The notes: generated by a model not told the origin, from the letters alone. 64,000 nt of DNA from Pseudoalteromonas sp. EB27 (GCF_001974875.1 NZ_MTQD01000005.1:1-64000), one strand, 5' to 3'; numbered from the stretch's first letter, positions 54,763 through 63,200 are shown. Program-made: numbers and translations.

Positions 54763-54888
54763 TTGAGTGTTTTGAGTGTTTTGAGTGTTTTGAGTGTTTT
54801 GAGTGTTTTGAGTGTTTTGAGTGTTTTGAGTGTTTTGAGTGTTTTGAGTGTTTTGAGTGTTTTGAGTGTTTTGAGTGTTTTGAGTGTT
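54763..54888. repeat. 14 perfect tandem copies of a 9-bp unit
   Basis: TTGAGTGTT repeated 14 times without a single error over 126 bp. It lies between the response-regulator promoter (starting ~95 bp upstream of its ATG) and the end of the tRNA-Asp array. The perfect identity suggests recent slippage. Confidence 0.97.
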
Positions 54889-54900
54889 TTTCAAGTATAA

Positions 54901-54925
54901 ACTTGTTATTGAGGAAATAACAAGT
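54901..54925. terminator. Inverted repeat at the end of the tRNA-Asp operon
   Basis: ACTTGTTATT/AATAACAAGT arms with a 5-nt loop, directly abutting the CCA end of the last tRNA-Asp. The following minus-strand sequence is only modestly T-rich. Confidence 0.5.
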
Positions 54926-55001
54926 GGCGGAGTGGACGGGACTCGAACCCGCGACCCCCGGCGTGACAGGCCGGTATTCTAACCAACTGAACTACCACTC
55001 C
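54925..55001 (-). tRNA. tRNA-Asp(GUC), copy 7 (last)
   Basis: 77 nt with encoded CCA. Acceptor GGAGTGG/CCACTCC, anticodon loop CTGTCAC (GTC), discriminator G. Equivalent to E. coli aspV. Confidence 0.97.
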
Positions 55002-55055
55002 GCAGTGGTATGTGCATGGGGTAATGCACTTACTAATTTTAATCATGATATCAAA

Positions 55056-55132
55056 TGGCGGAGTGGACGGGACTCGAACCCGCGACCCCCGGCGTGACAG
55101 GCCGGTATTCTAACCAACTGAACTACCACTCC
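55056..55132 (-). tRNA. tRNA-Asp(GUC), copy 6
   Basis: 77 nt with encoded CCA, same sequence as the other copies. Confidence 0.97.
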
Positions 55133-55169
55133 GCAGAGATATCATTATACTTGTTATTACTTAATTTGT

Positions 55170-55246
55170 TGGCGGAGTGGACGGGACTCGAACCCGCGAC
55201 CCCCGGCGTGACAGGCCGGTATTCTAACCAACTGAACTACCACTCC
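55170..55246 (-). tRNA. tRNA-Asp(GUC), copy 5
   Basis: 77 nt with encoded CCA, same sequence as the other copies. Confidence 0.97.
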
Positions 55247-55284
55247 AGCATACAAATTTTGTAATATAACATTGTTTAAATAGT

Positions 55285-55361
55285 TGGCGGAGTGGACGGG
55301 ACTCGAACCCGCGACCCCCGGCGTGACAGGCCGGTATTCTAACCAACTGAACTACCACTCC
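55285..55361 (-). tRNA. tRNA-Asp(GUC), copy 4
   Basis: 77 nt with encoded CCA, same sequence as the other copies. Confidence 0.97.
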
Positions 55362-55392
55362 AGCGCATATTTAAACTGTTATTTTTTCTTAT

Positions 55393-55469
55393 TGGCGGAG
55401 TGGACGGGACTCGAACCCGCGACCCCCGGCGTGACAGGCCGGTATTCTAACCAACTGAACTACCACTCC
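55393..55469 (-). tRNA. tRNA-Asp(GUC), copy 3
   Basis: 77 nt with encoded CCA, same sequence as the other copies. Confidence 0.97.
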
Positions 55470-55510
55470 ATAATAAGAATATGTTTTACAACCATACGTT
55501 GTGTAAGTGT

Positions 55511-55587
55511 TGGCGGAGTGGACGGGACTCGAACCCGCGACCCCCGGCGTGACAGGCCGGTATTCTAACCAACTGAACTACCACTCC
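55511..55587 (-). tRNA. tRNA-Asp(GUC), copy 2
   Basis: 77 nt with encoded CCA, same sequence as the other copies. Confidence 0.97.
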
Positions 55588-55614
55588 AGCTTTTACTTAC
55601 AAGTTTTACGAAAA

Positions 55615-55691
55615 TGGCGGAGTGGACGGGACTCGAACCCGCGACCCCCGGCGTGACAGGCCGGTATTCTAACCAACTGAACTACCACTCC
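55615..55691 (-). tRNA. tRNA-Asp(GUC), copy 1, first gene of the array
   Basis: 77 nt with encoded CCA. Promoter-proximal copy, ~40 bp after the -10 box at 55733. Confidence 0.97.
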
Positions 55692-55732
55692 ATATTTTCG
55701 TTGCTGTTTAGGTCTCCCTGACAGCGGCGTGA

Positions 55733-55761
55733 ATAATACGAACCAACCCCTATTTCGTCAA
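55733..55761 (-). promoter_or_regulatory. tRNA-Asp operon promoter
   Basis: Minus strand: -35 TTGACG (55756-55761), 17-bp spacer, -10 TATTAT (55733-55738), then TCACGCCGC as a GC-rich discriminator. A strong stable-RNA promoter located between the TIGR03503-type gene and the first tRNA. Confidence 0.9.
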
Positions 55762-55788
55762 GGGCTTTTTTGTTTTTTTATAGGTTTT

Positions 55789-57159
55789 TTAGTCATCTGT
55801 CATCGAAAGGTTTAAAATTTCACCTGATCTGTCATTTTTTGAGCCGTTTTTACCAACTTGATTTTTTTCTGTGTCGGCAACATCACCTTCACTTGTTTTC
55901 TTTTTCTTTAAAAAAGGCAGCTTCACTTTAAATTTAATCGGTTTTTTCTGAACAAATATACGAATTAACAACCAACCGAGTAATAAAATGAGCGTATTGC
56001 AGCCTACAATTAAGCTAATAATTGTAGACGTGGCCATTTTTTCTTCAACAGGTTCATTCTCAATCATTTCATCTGGGGTAATAATCGTTGCAGGATCAAT
56101 TTCGGGCACCGCTTCTATAGGTCGTTCTATCTCAAATTTGTACGTTGGTAGCGTTGCCATAAATTCGCGGCCATTAATATTAGTCCCAAAAACTGACAGC
56201 TCAACGCTATACCTACCCCAATCATAATTTTTAACACTCAGTTGGCGTAAGTCTTTAGCTGCAGCATCTATGGTAAACATTTGCTCTTCGTTATTGGGAT
56301 AGTAGATTTTTCCCTGGATGATGACTGTTTCTGGCTTAACAATACTTGAGTCTATATTTATAGTTAACAGATGCTCGTCTGTGTCTTGCTCTGCTAACGC
56401 GATTTCGGTTACAAAAGGCGGCTCGTGCACTTCTATTGTATTTTGCACAATGCGGCGCTGCAGCAGAGGTGTTGCAACGTAAAGCTCTGGTGTCCATTCA
56501 CCCGCAGGGAAATCTAAAGTAAACTCGCCAGTAAACACACCATCTTTAGGGCGCTCATCAAATCCACGTCCATCGTCTTTAAATTCAGCGACTTCTTGAA
56601 TGCCTGCGCCAAAGTTAGCAAAGTTTTCATTGTTAGTACTTACAAAGTCGACATTAAGGCTCACAACATCTCTAAATAGGTTTGTATTAATTGGCTCACC
56701 GTCATTTAGTATTTTGCCAGTGATTTTTATTGTCTCCCCTCTAAACAACATTGAAGGAAGAGGCTCTGCCTCAAGAGATATCTCGCCTAATACGACTATT
56801 CGGCTGTCGGGCAAAATACTGCCTATGACTTGCCAAGGACCTGCCATAGGTTTTTTTATGGTTACTAAATCGTAGCTGAGTTCGTCAAACCATTCTAAGT
56901 TAGGGTTTTTAACAGAGTCAGCAGCAAAGTACTTACTGCCATCGGGCCTCACTAAAATAACAGCAGGTGCACCTGATTTTCTAAAAAAAAGCAGTGTTAT
57001 TTCATCTATTTTGCTATCTATGCGAAAACGATTATCAAGTAAAGGGATCTCATTTTGATGCCCATCGCGCTTGAGCACTTCTACTTGTTTTACGCCATAT
57101 GCATTGCCAGTAAATAAACTAGCTGCACATAACGCTGTTAAAAAATACATCGTTTTCAT
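55789..57159 (-). CDS. TIGR03503-type membrane-anchored protein
   Basis: 456-residue protein. Signal peptide (cut near YGV, ~22), a long periplasmic beta-rich part (residues ~25-375, several Ig-like segments, e.g. EPLPSMLFRGETIKITGKI; DDGRGFDERPKDGVFTGEF), one transmembrane helix (~388-410) and a basic cytosolic tail (KKPIKFKVKLPFLKKKK). The D-x-G-x2-G-D-E-x2-K-D-G block may bind calcium. Overall pattern fits TIGR03503 of Vibrio, Shewanella and Alteromonas; function unknown. It is 9 nt downstream of dnaQ, so it is likely co-transcribed. Confidence 0.8.
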   Translation of the reverse strand: MKTMYFLTALCAASLFTGNAYGVKQVEVLKRDGHQNEIPLLDNRFRIDSKIDEITLLFFRKSGAPAVILVRPDGSKYFAADSVKNPNLEWFDELSYDLVTIKKPMAGPWQVIGSILPDSRIVVLGEISLEAEPLPSMLFRGETIKITGKILNDGEPINTNLFRDVVSLNVDFVSTNNENFANFGAGIQEVAEFKDDGRGFDERPKDGVFTGEFTLDFPAGEWTPELYVATPLLQRRIVQNTIEVHEPPFVTEIALAEQDTDEHLLTINIDSSIVKPETVIIQGKIYYPNNEEQMFTIDAAAKDLRQLSVKNYDWGRYSVELSVFGTNINGREFMATLPTYKFEIERPIEAVPEIDPATIITPDEMIENEPVEEKMATSTIISLIVGCNTLILLLGWLLIRIFVQKKPIKFKVKLPFLKKKKTSEGDVADTEKNQVGKNGSKNDRSGEILNLSMTDD

Positions 57160-57168
57160 TAAATCGCC

Positions 57169-57882
57169 TTATTCAGCGCGCCAGATACATTGGCCGCCTT
57201 CTTTATTTACAAGATCCAATCGTGCCTCGTGTGCGCTTTGCTCAGCGTCACTTGCTCGCAGAACAACTAATGGGGCTCTATCACTATTTAAACGCTTTAT
57301 ACCGCCCTTCTGTTGCTCGCTGCCGTCATCTTTGTTTTGATTCAAATTCAACTTTGTTTGACCGCCCGTCATGGCAAGGTAAACATCGGCTAAAATCTCA
57401 GAATCCAGTAGCGCGCCGTGAAGCGTTCGTTTACCGTTATCTACATCGTAACGACGACATAATGCATCAAGGTTGTTCTTTTGACCTGGATGCAAGTCAC
57501 GCGCCATTTTAAGCGTGTCGAGAACTTGACAAAAAGTATCTGTTTTAGGATAACCCTGATTAAGCAACGCAAATTCGTTATCCATGTGGCCAATATCGAA
57601 CGGCGCGTTATGAATAACTAACTCAGCCCCTTCAATATAGTCGAAAAACTCTTGGGCAATTTGATGAAACAACGGTTTATCACGTAAAAATTCGTTAGTG
57701 ATACCGTGAACGTCTATCGCTTCTTCTTCACTTGGCCGTTGTGGATTTATATAAACGTGAAAGTTATTGCCTGTTAAACGGCGATTTACTAACTCCACAC
57801 ACCCAATTTCTATAATACGGTGCCCTTGTTTAGGGTCTATGCCGGTGGTTTCTGTATCTAAAACTATTTGTCTACGTGCCAT
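57169..57882 (-). CDS. dnaQ: DNA polymerase III epsilon subunit (3'-5' proofreading exonuclease)
   Basis: 237-residue DnaQ. Exo I motif VLDTETTG (D9/E11), Exo II HNAPFDIGHMDNEF (~97) and Exo III HGALLDSEILADVY (~155, with the D162-type residue). The C-terminal ~60 residues bind the alpha subunit. ATG 57882 (MARRQIVLDTETTG) is chosen because it aligns with E. coli DnaQ; a longer upstream frame would overlap the divergent rnhA start. Divergent from rnhA, and on the same strand as, and upstream of, the tRNA-Asp array, just as E. coli dnaQ precedes aspV. Confidence 0.97.
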   Translation of the reverse strand: MARRQIVLDTETTGIDPKQGHRIIEIGCVELVNRRLTGNNFHVYINPQRPSEEEAIDVHGITNEFLRDKPLFHQIAQEFFDYIEGAELVIHNAPFDIGHMDNEFALLNQGYPKTDTFCQVLDTLKMARDLHPGQKNNLDALCRRYDVDNGKRTLHGALLDSEILADVYLAMTGGQTKLNLNQNKDDGSEQQKGGIKRLNSDRAPLVVLRASDAEQSAHEARLDLVNKEGGQCIWRAE

Positions 57883-57950
57883 ATCGAATTTAGCCTGATT
57901 CTGGTATCTTTCTATAATCACTTTATTGTACATAAGATCAAGGTAAAACA

Positions 57951-58415
57951 GTGCAAAAAACCGTAGAGATTTACACCGATGGCTCATGTTTAGGTAATCC
58001 AGGCCCCGGCGGTTATGGTATTTTTATGATTTATAACGGCCACGAAAAAGAAATGAGCCAAGGTTATAAACTCACAACAAATAACCGAATGGAAATGCTC
58101 GCGGCTATTGTAGCCCTAGAATCACTCACTCGAGAATGCGAAGTAAATCTAACAACCGATAGCCAATATGTTAAGCAAGGTATTGAATCGTGGATCACTA
58201 ACTGGAAAAAACGTGGCTGGTTAACATCAGCTAAAAAGCCGGTTAAAAACGTCGATTTATGGAAACGCCTAGATAAAGCCTGTAGCGAGCACAATGTAAC
58301 CTGGAAATGGGTTAAAGGGCATAGCGGCCATAAGTACAACGAAATAGTTGACGATTTGGCGCGCGATGCAGCTGGCAGCAAAGATTTACTAGAAGATGTA
58401 GGCTACCAGCCTTAA
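57951..58415 (+). CDS. rnhA: Ribonuclease HI
   Basis: 154-residue RNase H type I that degrades the RNA strand of RNA-DNA hybrids. Catalytic D10 ([15 protein letters not shown]), E48 (NRMEMLAAI), D70 (TTDSQYV) and a late D (ARDAAG) are all in place. E. coli RnhA has 155. GTG start with AAGG 6 nt upstream. Divergent from dnaQ with ~70 bp between, the conserved enteric arrangement. Confidence 0.98.
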   Translation: MQKTVEIYTDGSCLGNPGPGGYGIFMIYNGHEKEMSQGYKLTTNNRMEMLAAIVALESLTRECEVNLTTDSQYVKQGIESWITNWKKRGWLTSAKKPVKNVDLWKRLDKACSEHNVTWKWVKGHSGHKYNEIVDDLARDAAGSKDLLEDVGYQP

Positions 58416-58429
58416 TTAGCTGTTGTTAC

Positions 58430-58587
58430 ACCAATTTTATTAAAAACAAGTTCATTCTATCGCATTAAATAACTCACTAACTGCGTTAAAAATGATTCAT
58501 ATAGAACAACTATATGTCACAATTTTCGTCTTGTTAATGTGCTATTTTCTTAGCGCTATAATAGATCACTTATTTAATGCAATTGGT
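58430..58587. mobile_element. MITE-like repeat with terminal inverted repeats
   Basis: 158-bp AT-rich element with ~15-bp imperfect ends: ACCAATTTTATTAAA (left) and the complement of ACCAATTGCATTAAA (right). An internal hairpin CATATAG-AACAA-CTATATG lies at 58498-58516. No coding capacity. I see only one full copy in this window, but similar ends and middle are typical of dispersed elements in Alteromonadales. Its right end overlaps the last 18 nt of the methyltransferase gene at 58570. Confidence 0.65.
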
Positions 58588-59355
58588 ATTATTTTCTTGG
58601 TCGCACGTTTTGTAATGCTGCTTTGACGTTTGTCTAAGCCCTGCCCCTTTTACTGGTGCAAACTGCGGCCTTGCATGCCACTTAGGTTTTATTGGCGTAA
58701 GTGGCGCAACTCTTTTTCGTGCCACCAGCATATAAACACTGCCCATTGGTTTTAAATACTGTTTTGCAAAAGTACGCCAAAACTCAAACCTTGATAGCCT
58801 ATTACCTCTTGCCAGTGATGAATAAATAAAACGTTCATCACTTACAATTTCAAAACCAAGTAAGTTTAGCCAATCTTTAACCCGTGCGGGTGTAAAAAAG
58901 CGCCCCGTCCATGGTAATTTCTGACCACTAAAAGGCAGCATTTGTGCAAGTCCGCATAAACTAAATGGATTAAAGCCAGTCACTACTATATAACCACCCG
59001 GAATAAGCGTGCGATGTGCTTCTCGTAAAATGTGATGTGGGTCTGAATGATACTCTAAGCAATGGCTTAGTATGCAGGCATCAATACTGTGCTCGTAAAA
59101 TGGTAATTCGTCTATGTCAGCGACTACCCCGGTGTAAGGCCCAGGCTCTGCAACACACACTTGGTGTTTAATCGTACTTATACTTGTGTTTAATTCGCCA
59201 CTTAAATTACCTAGCTTAAGCATATGATAGCCAAACATACGCGGCAGCCACTGCTCCATCTTACGTTCAATATCTGCACGCAAATAATCCCCATGAGGAA
59301 ACTGCTGCCACGACAGTGGTTTGGGTCCTTCTTGAAAACTAAGGGCTGGTTTCAT
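58570..59355 (-). CDS. yafS: Class I SAM-dependent methyltransferase (YafS-like)
   Basis: 261-residue protein. The SAM-binding motif I is degenerate here (VVADIDELPFYEHSIDACILSHCLEY), typical of YafS-like proteins. Then HHILREAHRTLIPGGYIVVTGFNP is motif II/III. Basic C-terminus (HARPQFAPVKGAGLRQTSKQHYK). Position matches E. coli yafS between gloB and rnhA. The last five codons (TNCIK) and the stop belong to the MITE-like element, so the original C-terminus has been changed. The yafS name rests mainly on synteny. Its function is unknown. Confidence 0.82.
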   Translation of the reverse strand: MKPALSFQEGPKPLSWQQFPHGDYLRADIERKMEQWLPRMFGYHMLKLGNLSGELNTSISTIKHQVCVAEPGPYTGVVADIDELPFYEHSIDACILSHCLEYHSDPHHILREAHRTLIPGGYIVVTGFNPFSLCGLAQMLPFSGQKLPWTGRFFTPARVKDWLNLLGFEIVSDERFIYSSLARGNRLSRFEFWRTFAKQYLKPMGSVYMLVARKRVAPLTPIKPKWHARPQFAPVKGAGLRQTSKQHYKTCDQENNTNCIK

Positions 59356-59408
59356 TTTTTGAGCTCGTTATACTATGCGATAAATGTCACTTTATAGAGC
59401 AATTTACC

Positions 59409-60182
59409 ATGGTGCAAGTCAAAGCAATTAAAGCCTTTTCTGATAATTACATTTGGTGTTTAACTACCGATAACAGTAACCAAGCATGGGTAGTCGATCC
59501 TGGCCAAGCACAGCCCGTATTAGCGTATCTAGCTGAGCACGAACTTACGCTTGGTGGGATTTTAATTACGCATCATCACTACGACCACACTGATGGCGTA
59601 GCTGCATTAGTTGGCGCCTATCCAAATATATCGGTTTATGGCCCCGCGAATAGTCCATTTAAAGGCATTACTCACTCACTTACTGATGGTCAAAGCATTA
59701 GCGTACTTAATATTAACTTTACTATTTTAGCGACGCCTGGGCATACACTTGATCATATTTGCTATACAAATGATGAACTTGCTTTTACAGGCGATACATT
59801 GTTTAGCGGTGGATGTGGGCGCCTATTTGAAGGCACGCCAAAGGAAATGTGGGAATCGTTTAATAAACTAAGAGAGTTGCCTGCAAGCTGTAGTGTGTAT
59901 TGCACGCACGAATACACGCAAGCTAATCTTGCCTTTGCCAAAGCGGTTGAACCACGCAACCCGGAACTCCTTGCGTACAGTAAAAAAGTAAATGAGTTAC
60001 GCAGTAATAACCAAATTTCCCTACCAACTTCTATTGGACAGGAGCTAAAAATAAATCCATTTATGCGTAGCGATTTGCCAACCATTACAGAGTTAGTGCC
60101 AGGAAAATTCATCTCGGTTACAAAAAACAATGAACCTTGGGGAAACTTTGCTAGTCTGAGACAGTTCAAAGACAATTTTTAA
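59409..60182 (+). CDS. gloB: Hydroxyacylglutathione hydrolase (glyoxalase II)
   Basis: 257-residue metallo-beta-lactamase-fold enzyme that hydrolyses S-lactoylglutathione to D-lactate and glutathione. Metal motif THHHYDHTDG (T54-G63) and downstream H in PGHTLDHI (~111), D in AFTGDTLFSGGCGR (~130) and H in CTHEY (~168). E. coli GloB has 251. Divergent from the yafS-like gene with 53 bp between; mltD follows. Confidence 0.96.
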   Translation: MVQVKAIKAFSDNYIWCLTTDNSNQAWVVDPGQAQPVLAYLAEHELTLGGILITHHHYDHTDGVAALVGAYPNISVYGPANSPFKGITHSLTDGQSISVLNINFTILATPGHTLDHICYTNDELAFTGDTLFSGGCGRLFEGTPKEMWESFNKLRELPASCSVYCTHEYTQANLAFAKAVEPRNPELLAYSKKVNELRSNNQISLPTSIGQELKINPFMRSDLPTITELVPGKFISVTKNNEPWGNFASLRQFKDNF

Positions 60183-60337
60183 TGCACAAACTAATACTTT
60201 AATATTTATTTTATTAGAATCATTAACTTAAGATATAGTGATGATTCTATTTCTGCGTTTTAAAAAGTCATTAAGTGGCAATGTTAACTCATAACAGGTA
60301 GTATTCGCCGAGTTTTTTACCCGATGTATTGGTATTT

Positions 60338-61918
60338 ATGAATAAATCTCCCCTATTAATAGCCTTGGCGTTAGCGCTAAGTGGTTGTCAAACTGTGGCA
60401 ACTCTAGACTCAGACTCTCAAGTCGCCACGCAAGCAAACCAACAACTCGAAGGCGCAAGTCCTAACGACATTAACAATGCATTGATGGTAAACGCACAAT
60501 ATCAGCAAGTTGACCCTGATGAGCAAGAAGCTCCCGTATTTGATGATGTATGGGAGCGAATTCGCTACCAACTTTCTATCGAAATACCGCAAAACCGCCC
60601 TGTTGTTACTGAACGTAATTATTACGCTCGCCACCAAGCCTATTTAGATCGTATTTCTAAACGTGCAGAACCTTACTTACACTTTATTGTTGAGGAAGTA
60701 GAAAAGCGCGAAATGCCAATCGAGATTGCACTACTTCCTATTGTAGAAAGCGCATTTGACCCATTTGGATACTCTAATCGCAGTGCGTCGGGCATTTGGC
60801 AGTTTATGCCTGCAACTGGTGAGCGATTCGATTTAAAACAAAACTGGTGGTACGACGGTCGTCGCGACATCGTGCAATCGACTCGCGCAGCACTTGACTA
60901 CTTATCGTATTTACACAAAACCCTTGAAGGCGATTGGCTAAATGCGATTGCTGCTTACAACTCGGGTGAAGGGCGCTTGATGCGCGCTATTAAAAAGAAT
61001 CGTAAAAAGCATTTACCTACCGATTTTTGGTCTCTTGATTTACCAAGTGAAACAACAGCCTACGTACCAAAGTTATTAGCACTTGCCGATTTATTAAAAC
61101 GCTCAGATGATTTTAACGTTACATGGCAACCAGTAATTAATGCACAAGTGGTTGAAGTGGTTGATGTTGGCTCGCAAATAGATTTAGCGCTTGCTGCTGA
61201 TATGGCTGATATGACGCTTACTGAGCTATACAGATTAAACCCTGGTTTTAATCGCTGGGCAACTGATCCTAATGGCCCTCATTCTTTATTATTGCCTGTT
61301 GATAAATCAGAGGAATTTAGTCAAAAACTAGCAAACACTGATGTTAAAAACAGATTACGCTGGCAGCGTTATATTGTGGCTCGAGGCGACAGCTTATCGG
61401 TAATTGCCAAAAAGTTTACAACAAGCTCAAGTGCAATCCGATCGCTTAATAAACTCAAATCAAATACGATTAAAGTAGGCCAAGAGTTATTAGTCCCCCT
61501 TACTGATGGCGCTATAAATAGCGAACATTTACCAAAGCAGATGCGTTTAGCTGCTAATAAAGCAACTCGCACAAAGCTTTCGCACACAGTTAAAAGTGGC
61601 GACACATTATGGGACATTAGCCGCGAATATGACGTAACTATGGATGAGCTGGCTAAATGGAATAAGCTAAAGAAAAACTCTGTATTGCGCCTAAATCAAA
61701 AACTAACTGTTTATAAATCAGCTAATAAACCACAAGCAACGGCAAGTACCAACCGTACTATTACATACAAAGTACGCCGTGGTGATTCACTGGCACGTAT
61801 TGCGTCTAAATTTAATCTCAGCGTTAACGAAATTATTAAGTGGAATAACTTAGCCGGTCAAAAATACTTACAACCTGGCCAAAAGCTAAAACTTAAAGTA
61901 GATGTCAGAAGTAGTTAA
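60338..61918 (+). CDS. mltD: Membrane-bound lytic murein transglycosylase D
   Basis: 526-residue lipoprotein (lipobox LSGC, Cys17) that cleaves peptidoglycan. The SLT domain (~95-260) has the catalytic Glu in PIVESAFDP and GIWQFMPATG, plus AYNSGEGR. Three LysM domains follow (around residues 340-390, 413-460, 472-520; e.g. YIVARGDSLSVIAKKF, HTVKSGDTLWDISREY, YKVRRGDSLARIASKF). E. coli MltD has 452 with two LysM. I use ATG 60338 for the signal peptide; a TTG three codons earlier is possible. Ends at a palindromic terminator. Confidence 0.96.
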   Translation: MNKSPLLIALALALSGCQTVATLDSDSQVATQANQQLEGASPNDINNALMVNAQYQQVDPDEQEAPVFDDVWERIRYQLSIEIPQNRPVVTERNYYARHQAYLDRISKRAEPYLHFIVEEVEKREMPIEIALLPIVESAFDPFGYSNRSASGIWQFMPATGERFDLKQNWWYDGRRDIVQSTRAALDYLSYLHKTLEGDWLNAIAAYNSGEGRLMRAIKKNRKKHLPTDFWSLDLPSETTAYVPKLLALADLLKRSDDFNVTWQPVINAQVVEVVDVGSQIDLALAADMADMTLTELYRLNPGFNRWATDPNGPHSLLLPVDKSEEFSQKLANTDVKNRLRWQRYIVARGDSLSVIAKKFTTSSSAIRSLNKLKSNTIKVGQELLVPLTDGAINSEHLPKQMRLAANKATRTKLSHTVKSGDTLWDISREYDVTMDELAKWNKLKKNSVLRLNQKLTVYKSANKPQATASTNRTITYKVRRGDSLARIASKFNLSVNEIIKWNNLAGQKYLQPGQKLKLKVDVRSS

Positions 61919-61940
61919 TTTATAAAACTATATTAAAAGT

Positions 61941-61966
61941 AAAAAGGAGCGCATGCGCTCCTTTTT
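61941..61966. terminator. Bidirectional terminator between mltD and yqcA
   Basis: Perfect 26-bp palindrome AAAAAGGAGCGC-ATGCGC-TCCTTTTT type, serving convergent genes. Confidence 0.93.
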
Positions 61967-61986
61967 CAATACTTTAACGTTAAGGA

Positions 61987-62436
61987 TTAAGCAGGTAGTT
62001 TCTCCAGCCATGCTTTTAACCAAGGCTCGGCTACCGGCCATGGTTCAAAATCTTCACATGCATCTATTTCTAGGCGGTTGCCCACAGGCTTTGCTTGTAA
62101 ATCGCGTAGTAACTCGTCAAAGCTACGTCCTGCGCCACAAAATGTATCGCCGTAACATCTGTCACCCATTGCAATTACACCAAACGGTTTATCGGTAAGC
62201 ATTGGGAAAGTGCTATTCATTGCAAAGTACAATCCTGCCAAATTACTCGGTACATCACCTTGGCCTGTTGTGGAGGTAACAATTAAAATATGCGATGCAT
62301 TTTTTATATCATCAAGTGATGCTTCAGTAATTAGCGTTGCAGTATGACCCGCTTGCTCAATTGTGGCTGCAACTTCATCGCTTAAACGCTCTGCACCGCC
62401 ATTAACGCTGCCTACAAAAATACTAATATGTGCCAT
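61987..62436 (-). CDS. yqcA: Flavodoxin-like protein YqcA
   Basis: 149-residue single-domain flavodoxin. FMN phosphate loop ISIFVGSVNGGAERLSDEV (~4-22), and FMN ring loops VTSTTGQGDVPSNL (~60) and MGDRCYGDTFCGA (~92). E. coli YqcA has 149. ATG 62436 is chosen because AAGGA precedes it and its A overlaps the truC stop (TAATG). Last gene of yqcC-truC-yqcA, the E. coli order. Redox partner unknown. Confidence 0.9.
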   Translation of the reverse strand: MAHISIFVGSVNGGAERLSDEVAATIEQAGHTATLITEASLDDIKNASHILIVTSTTGQGDVPSNLAGLYFAMNSTFPMLTDKPFGVIAMGDRCYGDTFCGAGRSFDELLRDLQAKPVGNRLEIDACEDFEPWPVAEPWLKAWLEKLPA

Positions 62437-63200
62437 TAATAATCCTTTTCTTGCTTTGGCCAACCTAGCTGCTTACATATTTCAAGCATGTCTTCACCTA
62501 GTGGCGCTTTAATTGTTATTGATTCATTACTATAAGGGTGCAAAAAACTAAGCTCTGTTGCAAATAACATTAAGCGTCTTAGTTCAAAATGCTCTCTAAA
62601 AAATTGATTATGCTGATTATCACCGTGATTTACATCACCAATAATAGGCAGTGATAAGTGCTTTAAGTGTCTGCGAATTTGATGCTTGCGCCCTGTTTTT
62701 GGAAAACACTCAACTAACGAGTAACGCACTGTTGGGTACTTACCAATAGGAATAGGCAGTGCAGCTTGGTGCAGACAATTAAACTGGGTTTGCGCTTCTT
62801 GCGGTGCTTTATCTTGATCTGCAAACTTATCGGCTATTTTATCAAGTTCTTCTTTAAGTGGTTTATCTAAAAATACTGACTCTGGTGCAAAACCGCGCAC
62901 TAAGGCCAAATAGCGCTTAGCAATGGTACCTTCAATAAATAGCTGGTTCATATCGCGAGCTGCTTCAGAGCTCAGTGCAAACAGCAATACGCCCGACGTA
63001 GGTCTATCGAGCCTATGTACTGGAAATACATGTTGCCCTAGCTGGTCACGCAACATTTGCATAGCAAACTGGGTTTCGTGTTTATCTAAAAACGAGCGAT
63101 GCACTAATAAACCTGAAGGCTTATTTATAGCCACATAATTTTCATCTTGATACAAAATAGTCAGCTCGCCATATTCAATAGGCGCTGGACGCTCACTCAT
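62436..63200 (-). CDS. truC: tRNA pseudouridine(65) synthase
   Basis: 254-residue RluA-family pseudouridine synthase, modifying U65 in tRNA-Ile and tRNA-Asp in E. coli. The catalytic Asp lies in HRLDRPTSGVLLF (~65); KRYLALVRG, and KTGRKHQIRRHLKHL (~170) are family motifs. E. coli TruC has 260. The N-terminal stub lacks an S4 domain, as expected. It overlaps yqcC upstream by 8 nt and yqcA downstream by 1. Confidence 0.95.
   Translation of the reverse strand: MSERPAPIEYGELTILYQDENYVAINKPSGLLVHRSFLDKHETQFAMQMLRDQLGQHVFPVHRLDRPTSGVLLFALSSEAARDMNQLFIEGTIAKRYLALVRGFAPESVFLDKPLKEELDKIADKFADQDKAPQEAQTQFNCLHQAALPIPIGKYPTVRYSLVECFPKTGRKHQIRRHLKHLSLPIIGDVNHGDNQHNQFFREHFELRRLMLFATELSFLHPYSNESITIKAPLGEDMLEICKQLGWPKQEKDY

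Noticed and set aside
54763-54888. Coding origin for the 9-bp repeat
   Set aside because: A repeat with a period divisible by three could encode Leu-Ser-Val or similar tripeptides, but there is no start, ribosome site or long frame.
55055-55568. Repeated open frames in the tRNA-Asp array (AEWTGLEPATPGV... repeats)
   Set aside because: Antisense translation of identical tRNA genes, a familiar misannotation. The repeats are RNA genes, not a repeat protein.
54925-55691. CRISPR-like pattern of 77-bp repeats with 30-50-bp spacers
   Set aside because: The repeats fold as tRNA-Asp with encoded CCA, are too long for CRISPR repeats, and no cas genes are nearby.
57169-57987. Longer DnaQ starting at 57987
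   Set aside because: The extension overlaps the rnhA start, has no DnaQ similarity, and the family start MARRQIVLDTETTG is internal.
61941-61966. Perfect 26-bp palindrome as an operator or insertion site
   Set aside because: It has the same terminator structure and lies between the 3' ends of two convergent genes.
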